Source of the DNA: Sulfotelmatobacter sp963788225
GTDB lineage: Bacteria > Acidobacteriota > Terriglobia > Terriglobales > Acidobacteriaceae
Assembly (NCBI GenBank): GCA_963788225.1
Contig: CAWBGI010000002.1
Span: 1,694,772-1,758,771, forward strand
Length of the DNA stretch: 64,000 bases
Direction of reading: 5' to 3'
The translations under genes were made by a program, and so were the position numbers. Shown here in pieces: positions 26,179-35,132 of this stretch; the stretch's first letter is position 1, and the number at the start of each line of letters is the position of its first letter. The notes under the pieces were generated by a model. The model searched no databases. It was not told the DNA's origin and saw only the letters and a program-made list of their open reading frames with translations.

Positions 26179-28260
26179 CTACTTCTCGGCCATCGCCTTG
26201 CGCGCTTCCGCAATCAGCACATCCACGGTGAAACCGAAAAACTTCAGTAGATCCTTCAAGGGAGCCGAAGCGCCGAACCGGTGCATGCCAATCTTTCTTC
26301 CCTTGATTCCAACGTAGCGCTCCCAGCCAAAAGTCGCGGCCATCTCCACCGAAACCCGCGCCGTCACCGCAGCGGGCAGCACGCTCTCTTTGTAAGCCGC
26401 ATCCTGCCGCTCAAAAATATCCCACGAGGGCATGCTCACTACTCGTGCGTGAACACCTTCCGCCTTGAGCTTTTCGTAGGCCTCGACGCACAACGAAACT
26501 TCGCTGCCTGTCCCCATCAGAATCACATCTGGCTTGCCGCCCGGCGCGTCGGCAAGAACGTACGCCCCTCTCGCGGTGCCAGAAGCCGCGCCGTATTTAC
26601 TGCGATCAAAAGTCGGAAGCGCCTGCCGAGTCAGCACCAGAGCCACCGGCTGATGCTGCAACTGCGCAATGATCTTCCACGCCTCCGTCACTTCATTCGC
26701 ATCCGCCGGACGCAGCACAACCAGATTCGGCATCGCTCGCAACGACGCCAATTGCTCGATCGGCTGATGCGTGGGCCCATCTTCTCCCACTCCGATTGAA
26801 TCATGGGTGAAAATAAAAATGGAAGGAGCTTCCATCAGCGCCGAAAGCCGAATGCTGGCCCGCATATAGTCGCTGAAATTAAAGAACGTCGCCCCAAATG
26901 CCCGAATTCCGGAAACTACAAGACCGTTCACACTCGCGGCCATCCCATGCTCGCGCACGCCGAAGTGCAGATTGCGCCCCGCATACTCGCCCGGCTGGAA
27001 GTCGCCCGCGCCATCGAACTTCAACGTAGTCTTGTTCGAGGTAGCCAGGTCCGCCGAACCCCCGATCAGCCACGGAATGTTCTGTGCCAGCACATTCAGC
27101 ACCTTCCCCGAACTCTCGCGCGTCGCGATTCCCTTCGCATCTGCTGGAAACGTGGGTAGATTCTTATCCCATCCGTCAGACAGTTCGCGGCGTTCCATGC
27201 GGTGCAACTGCTCAGCCAAGTCCGGATACTCTTTCGAATACTCCCCAAACATCTTCTCCCACTGTGCGCGTGCCGCTTGCCCACGCTTTCCAATGCCATC
27301 GTGGAAGTGTTCCCGCACGCCTTCAGGCACCAGAAACTTGGCATCCTCCGGCCAGCCATAGAACTTCTTCACCAACCGCACTTCCTCTTCACCGAGCGGC
27401 TCCCCGTGCGCCGCATTCGAGTCTTGCTTGTGGGGAGATCCGTAGCCGATGTGGCTGTCCACGATAATCAACGTTGGACGATCCGTGGTCTTATGGAAAG
27501 TCTCAAATGCCCGAGCCAGCATCTCCAGATCGTTGGCATCTGCAACCCGCGTGACATTCCAGCCGTACCCGAGAAAGCGGGTAGCAACGTCTTCGCTGAA
27601 CGACCAGTCGGCAGGGCCATCCAACGTGATGCCGTTGTGGTCATACATCCAGCATAAGTTCGAAAGCTTTAAATGCCCGGCCAGCGAAGCCGCTTCGCCG
27701 CCAATGCCTTCCATCAGATCGCCGTCCGAACACATGGCATAGACATTGAAATCGAAGACTTCAAAACCGGGCCGGTTGAAATTCGCCGCCAGCCATCGAC
27801 TCGCGATGGCCATCCCCACGCTGTTTCCCACGCCCTGACCGAGCGGCCCTGTCGTGGTCTCCACTCCAGTAGTAATGTGCGATTCGGGATGTCCCGGAGT
27901 CCGGCTTCCGAGTTGCCGGAAGCGCTTGATCTCCTCCATGGGAACGGCGAGTGTTTTCAGGACTTCCCCGTTTTTACCCACCTCGCGCACCCCAGCAAGA
28001 TGAAGCATGGCATAGAGCAGCATGGAAGCGTGGCCGTTCGACAGGACGAACCGGTCGCGGTTCAGCCACTTCGGATCTTCCGGGTCGTACCGTAGAAAGT
28101 CCTGCCACAAGCAATAGGTCACCGGCGCCAGGCCCATGGGCGCGCCCGGATGTCCGCTGTTGGCCTGCTGCACCGCGTCAATGGCCAGGGTGCGGATCGT
28201 GTTAATGCACAGTGTGTCCAACTGCTTGCCGGTCACCACCGCTTGTTCACTGGCTACCAT
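26179..28260 (-). CDS. tkt: Transketolase
   Basis: 693 residues, full length. NSGHPGAPMGLAPVTYCLW near the N-terminus, SDGDLMEGIGGEAASLAGHL and YDHNGITLDG form the thiamine-diphosphate motif (GDG...N). The pyrimidine-domain signature is THDSIGVGEDGPTHQPIEQL. It is the first gene of the operon and the transcript probably starts in the ~200 bp upstream of 28260. It transfers ketol groups between pentose and triose/hexose phosphates. The 64-bp gap to tal is compatible with one transcript. Confidence 0.95.
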   Translation of the reverse strand: MVASEQAVVTGKQLDTLCINTIRTLAIDAVQQANSGHPGAPMGLAPVTYCLWQDFLRYDPEDPKWLNRDRFVLSNGHASMLLYAMLHLAGVREVGKNGEVLKTLAVPMEEIKRFRQLGSRTPGHPESHITTGVETTTGPLGQGVGNSVGMAIASRWLAANFNRPGFEVFDFNVYAMCSDGDLMEGIGGEAASLAGHLKLSNLCWMYDHNGITLDGPADWSFSEDVATRFLGYGWNVTRVADANDLEMLARAFETFHKTTDRPTLIIVDSHIGYGSPHKQDSNAAHGEPLGEEEVRLVKKFYGWPEDAKFLVPEGVREHFHDGIGKRGQAARAQWEKMFGEYSKEYPDLAEQLHRMERRELSDGWDKNLPTFPADAKGIATRESSGKVLNVLAQNIPWLIGGSADLATSNKTTLKFDGAGDFQPGEYAGRNLHFGVREHGMAASVNGLVVSGIRAFGATFFNFSDYMRASIRLSALMEAPSIFIFTHDSIGVGEDGPTHQPIEQLASLRAMPNLVVLRPADANEVTEAWKIIAQLQHQPVALVLTRQALPTFDRSKYGAASGTARGAYVLADAPGGKPDVILMGTGSEVSLCVEAYEKLKAEGVHARVVSMPSWDIFERQDAAYKESVLPAAVTARVSVEMAATFGWERYVGIKGRKIGMHRFGASAPLKDLLKFFGFTVDVLIAEARKAMAEK

Positions 28261-28458
28261 GCGATGCGCGCTCCTTCGCCAAAAACAACTCGGCCTTTAC
28301 TTGCGTTTGTCACCGCTCAACCTTATTAGAGTTACGAAGACGGAAAAGGGTTTCAGATACGCAACGAGTGTACCAATTTCCTGCCGACCAATGTCGCTGG
28401 ATTTGTTAAAAGACGCAGACCTGAAGCAACCTAGGGGAAGTGAGCGTGCCTTTGCTTT

Positions 28459-29121
28459 CTACTTTAGCAATTGCAGGTAGCTGCCTTCGCTCTTCGACGT
28501 TCGTGTGGTTTCCTGCACATACTGAAGAAATTGGCGGAGATTTTCTTTTTCTGCGGCATCCATTCCGGCGAAGCGGATGCGCATGCCCGTTGCCGGCGCG
28601 CTGCGAGTGACCACTCCATTCAGCGCCAGGCCTTTCACCCAGATTTTGCCGCTCGCGACCCAAAGTCCAATTTCCACCTTGGAACCGCCACTAATGTGAA
28701 CCGACGTTTCCACCTGGCATCCGCCCAGGCTCGTGTTAGAAAGGTTCCCCCAGATGGGAGAATTCGAGTCATTGACGCGCAGCTCCACTGCCACAAAGCA
28801 CCTGATTCGCGGATGCCGGCGTCGGTCTTGCCCCCAGTTTGGACTGAAAAGATCCGGCTCAAACGGCGGGATAGCTGTGGTTGGCGTAGGTAGCGGCGGT
28901 GCAGGCTCCGTCGCCAGCTTGGTTGAGGTGACAGTTTCTGCGCGGCTGGAGGATCTTTGTTTGACTTCCCGCAGCGCCGCCAGAAGAGCTTCTTCCCGAC
29001 GCTCCGGCGGGGCATCGCGATAGATTTGCAGGAGTTTTCCCAGGTTCATTGCCAGGTCCGGATCGGCCAGCAGCCCAGTCCAGTCCATTCCCACCGCTGC
29101 GTTAGGCTTAACGTCACTCAT
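28459..29121 (-). CDS. PilZ-domain protein with N-terminal helical region
   Basis: 220 residues. The N-terminal ~90 residues are helical and Ala/Glu-rich (PPERREEALLAALREVKQRS), followed by a Pro-rich linker. A PilZ domain fills ~residues 98-205: RRRHPRIRC supplies the RxxxR cyclic-di-GMP motif and NTSLGGCQVE the D/NxSxxG motif. It probably binds c-di-GMP and regulates surface behaviour; no output domain is visible. Start ATG at 29121. It shares the strand with a second PilZ gene upstream, with a 164-bp gap, so they may or may not be cotranscribed. Confidence 0.82.
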   Translation of the reverse strand: MSDVKPNAAVGMDWTGLLADPDLAMNLGKLLQIYRDAPPERREEALLAALREVKQRSSSRAETVTSTKLATEPAPPLPTPTTAIPPFEPDLFSPNWGQDRRRHPRIRCFVAVELRVNDSNSPIWGNLSNTSLGGCQVETSVHISGGSKVEIGLWVASGKIWVKGLALNGVVTRSAPATGMRIRFAGMDAAEKENLRQFLQYVQETTRTSKSEGSYLQLLK

Positions 29122-29285
29122 TGAAAAGGCGCTTCCCTCGCTCCTGCGAACGAGTCCCGCTTTTTAGGTTGAACCTTCGGTCACCAGTCCACAAGATGAC
29201 TGAAGTTATTGTCCCGGCGCCGGATCGCGTGAACAGAAACTACGACAAAGACTCTTTCAACACAGAGGTTTCACCCCACATGTTT

Positions 29286-29651
29286 TCAATCCATCGGTTC
29301 CAGGCCGTTGAAATAACTATTCAGTGATGTTTGCTGTTCGCTCGTGAGCGACAGGAACTCAAAGCCGTAGTGGTATCCGCGGCGGTAGCGGACCACTGCT
29401 CGTACCTCCCACGCAAGGGCTGAACCGGGAAGCGAAAAGCTCAACCCGGCCACCTCGCCCACGGTCAGTTCGGTCGCCAGCAGTATGGCAATTCCAGCCG
29501 CAGAGAGGTCTCTGCAATGTCCATCGAGCTTCTGGTAGGCATCTCCCGAGAAGCAACTCACGGTGACGAGGAAATCGGCACGGTATCTTGGATGCCGTCT
29601 CCGGCGGCGGTCGATCGGTTTCATCGCGGGCTTTACGTGTGAGGAAGGCAT
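29286..29651 (-). CDS. Small PilZ-domain protein
   Basis: About 121 residues from the ATG at 29651; another ATG at 29624 is possible, and neither has a strong ribosome site. The frame is open back to 29816 but that part has no domain character. The PilZ core starts RRRRHPRYRADFLVTVSCFS (RxxxR motif), has CRDLSAAGIAI (DxSxxG), and ends YGFEFLSLTSEQQTSL. It is essentially a single-domain c-di-GMP receptor. The upstream ~300 bp separate it from a divergent efflux operon and must contain both promoters. Confidence 0.75.
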   Translation of the reverse strand: MPSSHVKPAMKPIDRRRRRHPRYRADFLVTVSCFSGDAYQKLDGHCRDLSAAGIAILLATELTVGEVAGLSFSLPGSALAWEVRAVVRYRRGYHYGFEFLSLTSEQQTSLNSYFNGLEPMD

Positions 29652-29953
29652 GGGGAGTTTTCGCAGCCTGACGACTTTAACTTTGAACGAGGCTTGGAGT
29701 GCGAGTTGAGCGACCTCAGTGCTTTGTTCAGGTGATCTCCTATACTGTATCGGTCGGGCCTCAGGGTGGAAAGTGTCGAAAGTAATTGCACCAATCGCTG
29801 CATCCATTAGCGGCATCCAATTGCGGAACTGGCAGGACCCCGCGTTTTTGCATCGCGAGGTACCCTAAACGAATCAATAACAAGACGTTAGCGATGAAAG
29901 AGAAAGGTCGTCCCGAAGACTTTCTTTATAATGGGACTTTTTCACGGTAGGAA

Positions 29954-31396
29954 ATGCCCCGTTCCTTGTGTTTTCCAGACCGCCGTTACCTTGCCTTCGC
30001 GCTGACTGTTCTGGTCTCTGTCTCGAGCGCCGGGGCTCAGAATTCCGCGCCGACGCCTTCTATCTCTCTGCCCGGATCGCAGAGTCCCTTCACCGGCAGC
30101 GAACCGGAGGGCAAGGCCACTCCGGACGTGTTGCAGTTGAGCTTCCAGGAGGCCATTGATCGTGGCCTCCGCAATAACCTCGGCCTGCTGCTCTCCGGCG
30201 ATCAGACCATAACCGCGCGAGGCGAGCGTTGGAAAGAACTGAGCAACCTCCTGCCCAATCTCTCGGCCCGAGTGCAGGAAGACGTCCAGACCCAGAGCCT
30301 CACCGCGCTTGGTTTCAAGAGCAACGTTTTTCCATTCCCCGTTCCCCGCGTAATTGGGCCCTTCAACTATTTCGACGCGCGCGCCTCTGTTAGTCAGTCA
30401 TTTGGCTTCAAAGACTTCGAGAAACAACGCGCTGCTTCTGAGAGCCTCAAATCCGCGCGATACACTTTCAAAGATGCGCGGGAGTTAGTCGTGCTTGCTG
30501 TAGGCAATGCCTACTTGATGTCTATTGCCGCCGCCGCTCGCATCGAGACCGCCGTGGCTCAGGTAAAGAACGCTCAAGCCCTGTACGACAAAGCCGTCAA
30601 CCAGCAAAAGGCCGGGCTGAATCCAGCCATCGATACTCTGCGCTCGCAGGTTGAATTGCAGACGCGCCGGCAACAACTCATTGCCGCGCGCAACGACTAC
30701 GCCAAGCAAAAACTCTCTCTAGGCCGCGTGATCGGCCTGCCGCCGGGTCAGGAGTTTTCTCTGACAGAAAAAGCCCCGTATGAAGCCCTGACCCCGTTAC
30801 CGGTCGAGACATATCTGGAGCGCGCCTACGCCTTACGCTCCGACTATCAGGCTGCGCAAGCGCAGGTCCGGGCCGCGGAACTTTCACGCCGGGCTGCAAC
30901 CGCTGGACATTATCCTTCGCTGGACCTCAACGCAAATTACGGCGACATCGGAGTCAACCCAGCGACATCCAACGGAACCTGGCAGGTAAATGGCGGACTG
31001 AACATTCCCATCTTTGCGGGAGGAAAGGTTCACAGCGACGTCCTCGAGGCCGAGGCCCAACTAAAGCAGGCACGCTCTCAATTGGCCGACCTGCGCGGCC
31101 GCATCGATTACGAAGTCCGCGCTTCCTTGCTCGATTTGAGTTCGGCAGCCCAGCAAGTCGAAGTTGCCCGCAGTTCTGTGGAATTGGCGGAACAGACTCT
31201 ATCCCAATCGGAGGATCGCTTTTCGGCTGGAGTGGCTGACAATCTGGAAGTGGTTCAGGCGCAAGAGTCCGTCGCCAACGCGCATGAGACCTACATTCAG
31301 AGTCTCTATGCGCACAACCTCGCCAAGATCGAACTGGCGCGCGCCATTGGCGACGCCGAACAGGGAGTCAAACGATATTTGAAAGGCGAACACTAA
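29954..31396 (+). CDS. TolC-family outer-membrane channel (MFS efflux operon)
   Basis: 480 residues. The signal peptide region is LAFALTVLVSVSSAGAQ. OEP repeats follow: SFQEAIDRGLRNNLGLLLS in the first, YLERAYALRSDYQAAQAQVR in the second, closing with FSAGVADNLEVVQAQESVAN. It forms the outer-membrane exit for the EmrA/EmrB-like proteins encoded next (3-bp gap). A ribosome-site-like GGTAGGA lies just before the ATG. This is a different TolC from the one in the RND operon. Confidence 0.9.
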   Translation: MPRSLCFPDRRYLAFALTVLVSVSSAGAQNSAPTPSISLPGSQSPFTGSEPEGKATPDVLQLSFQEAIDRGLRNNLGLLLSGDQTITARGERWKELSNLLPNLSARVQEDVQTQSLTALGFKSNVFPFPVPRVIGPFNYFDARASVSQSFGFKDFEKQRAASESLKSARYTFKDARELVVLAVGNAYLMSIAAAARIETAVAQVKNAQALYDKAVNQQKAGLNPAIDTLRSQVELQTRRQQLIAARNDYAKQKLSLGRVIGLPPGQEFSLTEKAPYEALTPLPVETYLERAYALRSDYQAAQAQVRAAELSRRAATAGHYPSLDLNANYGDIGVNPATSNGTWQVNGGLNIPIFAGGKVHSDVLEAEAQLKQARSQLADLRGRIDYEVRASLLDLSSAAQQVEVARSSVELAEQTLSQSEDRFSAGVADNLEVVQAQESVANAHETYIQSLYAHNLAKIELARAIGDAEQGVKRYLKGEH

Positions 31397-31399
31397 CTC

Positions 31400-32677
31400 A
31401 TGGCTACAGAACCGACGACGCAAACCCCGCCCGCCGCTCCACCCGAGCCTGAAAGCCGCACGCAGCCGCTGCCTTCTACCGAACGCGACTTCCGTACTCG
31501 TCCTTCGCGCACTGCCAGCTCCGGCTTCCGCATTGCCGTCGTCATCGCCATCGTAGTGCTGCTGGTCGTGGGGATTTTCGTCTACCGTTATGTCACTAGT
31601 TACGAGTCCACGGACGATGCCCAGATAGATGGCCATCTCAATTCCATCAGTGCTCGCATTAGCGGTCACGTCCTGAAGCTGAATGTCCTCGACAACCAGT
31701 ACGTGGAAGCGGGCGCCGTGCTTGTGGAAATCGATCCTGCCGACTATCAGGTCGCGTACGAGAAGGCCAAAGCCGATTTCGACGATGCCCAGGCCGCAGC
31801 CGCAGCGGCCGGCGTGAATGTCCCCATCACCTCAATCAGTACCACCAGCCAGGTATCGGCAGCCGAAGCCGATGTACGCAGCGCCCGCGCCGGCATCGCC
31901 GCTGCCAATAAACAGTTCGACGCAGCCAAGGCGCAACGCGACCAGGCCGAAGCGAATAACGTCAAAGCGCAGAACGATCTGGGACGCTACAAGCAGCTCG
32001 TGGATAAGCAGGAGATCTCGCTGCAACAATACGATCAGGCCGTGGCTGCCGCTAAGGCCGGCGCCGCCGCCGTCGACGCCGCTCGCGCCAACGCTGACGC
32101 CGCCCAGTCCCAGGTCAATCAAGCTCAGGACAAACTGCTGCAAGCCGAAGCTAACTGGCGCAGCTCCCAGACCGGTCCCCAACAAGTGCAAGTCACGCGC
32201 TCCCGGGCCGCCTCGGCGGTGGCGCAAGTCCAGCAAAGGAAAGCGGCGCTCGATCAGGCCCAACTCAATCTGCAATACACAAAAGTCGTCGCTCCGGTTG
32301 CAGGAGTAGTTAGCAATCGCACGGTCGAAGTCGGGCAAAACGTTTCCCCCGGCCAGGAGCTGATGAAGATCATTCCGCTCAACGATATCTGGATCACCGC
32401 CAACTACAAAGAGACGCAGCTCCGCGAAATGAAGGTAGGCCAGCCGGTCGATATCGAAGTCGACGCCAACGGGAAAACCTACAAGGGCAAAGTCGATAGC
32501 ATTGCCGGCGCCAGCGGCGCACGTTTCAGCCTCTTGCCTCCCGAGAATGCCACGGGCAATTACGTGAAAGTGGTGCAGCGCGTTCCGGTGAAGATCGTGC
32601 TCGATCCCGGAGAAGACAGCGATCACTATCTGCGCCCCGGAATGTCGGTCGATCCCAAGGTCTGGACCCGCCGATGA
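31400..32677 (+). CDS. HlyD/EmrA-type membrane fusion protein
   Basis: 425 residues. A Pro/Thr-rich cytoplasmic N-terminus precedes one TM helix (IAVVIAIVVLLVVGIFVYRY, ~52-71). TDDAQIDGHLNSISARISGH starts the biotinyl-lipoyl domain. A long Ala/Gln coiled-coil hairpin (~140-285) follows, then TKVVAPVAGVVSNRTVEVGQ and the barrel. The C-terminal RPGMSVDPKVWTRR is typical of EmrA. It links the MFS pump to TolC. Its stop overlaps the next gene's ATG by 4 bp. Confidence 0.92.
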   Translation: MATEPTTQTPPAAPPEPESRTQPLPSTERDFRTRPSRTASSGFRIAVVIAIVVLLVVGIFVYRYVTSYESTDDAQIDGHLNSISARISGHVLKLNVLDNQYVEAGAVLVEIDPADYQVAYEKAKADFDDAQAAAAAAGVNVPITSISTTSQVSAAEADVRSARAGIAAANKQFDAAKAQRDQAEANNVKAQNDLGRYKQLVDKQEISLQQYDQAVAAAKAGAAAVDAARANADAAQSQVNQAQDKLLQAEANWRSSQTGPQQVQVTRSRAASAVAQVQQRKAALDQAQLNLQYTKVVAPVAGVVSNRTVEVGQNVSPGQELMKIIPLNDIWITANYKETQLREMKVGQPVDIEVDANGKTYKGKVDSIAGASGARFSLLPPENATGNYVKVVQRVPVKIVLDPGEDSDHYLRPGMSVDPKVWTRR

Positions 32678-34266
32678 GTGCGGCCACCACCACGTATGAC
32701 GCCAACGCCGATGCCTGGCGCCCGGCAGTAAATCCGTGGATCATCGCCATCACGGTGACGCTCGCGACTTTCATGGAAGTGCTCGACACTTCCATCGCCA
32801 ACGTTGCCTTGCCGCACATCGCCGGCAGCCTTTCTGCCGGGCAAGACGAAAGCACTTGGGTCCTCACTTCCTATTTGGTCTCAAACGCCATCGTGCTGCC
32901 CCTGAGCGGTTGGCTCTCGTCGATCATCGGCCGCAAGAATTTCTACATGGGCTGCGTAGCTCTCTTCACCGTCAGCTCTTTTATGTGCGGGCTGGCTCCC
33001 AACCTGGCCACGCTAATCGTTTGCCGCGTGCTGCAGGGCGCGGGCGGAGGCGGTCTCCAGCCCAGCGAGCAAGCCATCCTCGCCGATACTTTCCCGCCCG
33101 CCAAGCGCGGCATGGCCTTTGCGGTTTACGGCATGGCTGTTGTAACCGCTCCCGCCATTGGGCCAACCCTGGGCGGATGGATCACCGATAACTTCACTTG
33201 GCGCTGGATTTTCTTCATCAACATTCCCGTCGGCATCATTTCCATTCTGCTCACCTCGCGCCTCATTCAAGATCCGCCGTATTTCCTCCGCCGCAAACTG
33301 AAAGAAACCCGTATCGATTACACCGGGCTCGGATTCGTCGCCCTGGGCTTGGGAACCTTACAGGTGGTCCTCGACAAAGGTCAGCGCGAAGACTGGTTCG
33401 AATCGCACTTCATCGTCACCCTCTCCATAATTGCGGCCGTATCTTTGCTGTTCGTCATCTTCTGGGAGTGGCGGCACAAAGATCCGATTATCGACTTGCA
33501 CTTGTTCAAAGACCGCACCTTTGGCATCTCCAATCTGCTGATGTTCATGCTCGGCTTCGCCCTGCTCGGCAGCACGCTGTTGCTGCCTCTTTTCTCTCAG
33601 ACCCTGCTCGGCTATACCGCGGAGCAAGCAGGTCTGGCGCTGATGCCCGGCGGCTTCGCCATCATTTTGCTGTTGCCCCTGGTCGGCTTCCTGCTCTCGC
33701 GGTATAGCCCGCGGTGGTTGTTGTTCTTTGGCCTTGTCGTGCTCTCCGGCTCGTTGTTCCACATGACGGGCTTTGATCTCGATATGGACTTCCGCTCTGT
33801 CGCCACCGCCCGCATCTTTCAGGCCGTCGGGATGGCCTTCCTCTTCGTTCCCATCAACACGGCCGCCTACGCTTTCTTGCCGCGCGACAAGAACAACGCC
33901 GCCTCCGGCTTGATGAACCTGGCACGCAACATCGGAGGCAGTGTCGGCATTTCCCTCGTCACCACCAAGCTCGATCGCAGCACGCAGGTTCACATCAACG
34001 ATTTGTCCCACAATCTAAGCGCCGCCAACCCGGCTTTCCAGAAGGTGCTCCAGGGCGCGACTCAGGCGATGCAGGCACATGGCGCCAGCGCAGCATATGC
34101 CACCCAGCAGGCCTATGCTCTGATCCAGGCCACTATCCAACGCCAAGCCACCATGCTCGCCTATCTCGACGACTTCCGCCTTCTCGGCATCTCTATCCTG
34201 GCCATGGTTCCGCTGGTCTTCCTGATGAAAAAAAGCAAGCCCGGCGGCGGAATCGCGGTACACTAG
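32674..34266 (+). CDS. DHA2-family MFS drug/H+ antiporter (EmrB/QacA type)
   Basis: 530 residues with 14 predicted TM helices. The N-terminal motif LATFMEVLDTSIANVALPHI is the DHA2 D1 signature, and GWLSSIIGRKNFYMG fits motif A. Antiporter motif C is seen as GMAVVTAPAIGPTLGGWI. It exports drugs or other hydrophobic compounds with the EmrA and TolC partners in the same operon, whose order is TolC-EmrA-EmrB. The 4-bp overlap with emrA-like argues for strict coupling. No adjacent TetR/MarR regulator is present. Confidence 0.93.
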   Translation: MSAATTTYDANADAWRPAVNPWIIAITVTLATFMEVLDTSIANVALPHIAGSLSAGQDESTWVLTSYLVSNAIVLPLSGWLSSIIGRKNFYMGCVALFTVSSFMCGLAPNLATLIVCRVLQGAGGGGLQPSEQAILADTFPPAKRGMAFAVYGMAVVTAPAIGPTLGGWITDNFTWRWIFFINIPVGIISILLTSRLIQDPPYFLRRKLKETRIDYTGLGFVALGLGTLQVVLDKGQREDWFESHFIVTLSIIAAVSLLFVIFWEWRHKDPIIDLHLFKDRTFGISNLLMFMLGFALLGSTLLLPLFSQTLLGYTAEQAGLALMPGGFAIILLLPLVGFLLSRYSPRWLLFFGLVVLSGSLFHMTGFDLDMDFRSVATARIFQAVGMAFLFVPINTAAYAFLPRDKNNAASGLMNLARNIGGSVGISLVTTKLDRSTQVHINDLSHNLSAANPAFQKVLQGATQAMQAHGASAAYATQQAYALIQATIQRQATMLAYLDDFRLLGISILAMVPLVFLMKKSKPGGGIAVH

Positions 34267-34316
34267 TTCGCGGTAAAATTAAGAGGAGCGTTGGTCCTGA
34301 GGGCAGCGCGGCGTTT

Positions 34317-34349
34317 TTGGTGGCGCGGCGGTTCACCGCTGCGATAACG
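34317..34349. repeat. REP-like palindromic element
   Basis: The stem gcggcggt (34325-34332) and accgctgc (34335-34342), with one mismatch and a 2-base loop, lies between flanks ggtggcgc and gcgataa. The same flank-stem-flank plan recurs at 58780-58810 (ggtggcgcagcg ... gcgataa), so this is a dispersed element family. Here it sits between the efflux operon and the cytidylate-kinase-like gene. Confidence 0.65.
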
Positions 34350-34398
34350 GACTCAGCCCCAAAAACCCGGCTTTCGCCGCTGAGGAATCTCGGAATCC

Positions 34399-35061
34399 AT
34401 GTTTCGCGTCATCACCCTCGAGCGAGAGTACGGCTGCGGCGCTCCCGCCATCGCTGCGGAACTTGCAACCCGCCTCGGTTGGAAGCTCTGGGACCAACAC
34501 CTCACTGAAGAAATCGCACGCCTCGCCAACGTGGATTGCTCCGCGGTCATGCGCTGCGATGAGCGCATGGATAGCAGCTTCTACCGCATGGCCAAAGCTT
34601 TCTGGCGCGGCAGCTATGAGCGCAGTTCCGCGCTGGGCAATCAGACCTTCGATTCAGACTGCATGGTGACCCTCATGGAGCAGATCGCTCCAAGAATTGC
34701 TCAGGAGGGCAATGCCGTGGTAGTCGGCCGCGGCGCGCCTTACTTCATGCGCGAGCAGCCCAACGCGTTTCACGTCTTCCTCTATGCCCCGCGCGCCGAG
34801 AAGCTGCGCCGCCTGTTGCTCGAAGGCTACAAGCAATCGGAGGCGGCAGATCTAGTCGATACCGTCGACCGCGAGCGCATCGCCTACATCAAGCACTACT
34901 TCGACGCCGATTGGCCCACCCGCTCCCTCTACCACGTGATGATCAACACCGCGCTAGGCAACGAAGCCGTAGTCCAGACGATCCTGAATACCATGCACCT
35001 GGTCGAAGGCAGTCCAAAAGCCACAGACTACGAACGCCCCAACGTCCACACCTCGATCTAG
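34399..35061 (+). CDS. Cytidylate-kinase-like family protein
   Basis: 220 residues. VITLEREYGCGAPAIAAELA at the N-terminus is a P-loop-like nucleotide-binding start of the cytidylate-kinase-like (AAA_26) family. It lacks the classical GKS/T lysine, as usual for that family. Later VVVGRGAPYFM and VFLYAPRAEKLRRLL (LID-like Arg-rich segment) and VDRERIAYIKHYFDADW agree with the family. The substrate is not known; in other genomes members are stand-alone. The true housekeeping cmk is not in this window. Start ATG 34399. Confidence 0.75.
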   Translation: MFRVITLEREYGCGAPAIAAELATRLGWKLWDQHLTEEIARLANVDCSAVMRCDERMDSSFYRMAKAFWRGSYERSSALGNQTFDSDCMVTLMEQIAPRIAQEGNAVVVGRGAPYFMREQPNAFHVFLYAPRAEKLRRLLLEGYKQSEAADLVDTVDRERIAYIKHYFDADWPTRSLYHVMINTALGNEAVVQTILNTMHLVEGSPKATDYERPNVHTSI

Positions 35062-35132
35062 GTCAGCGCCAGAGAAAGCAGTGCGAGCAAGAGTAGCGCC
35101 GGCGTCCCCTAGTAGAGCGCCTTCTATGTCGG

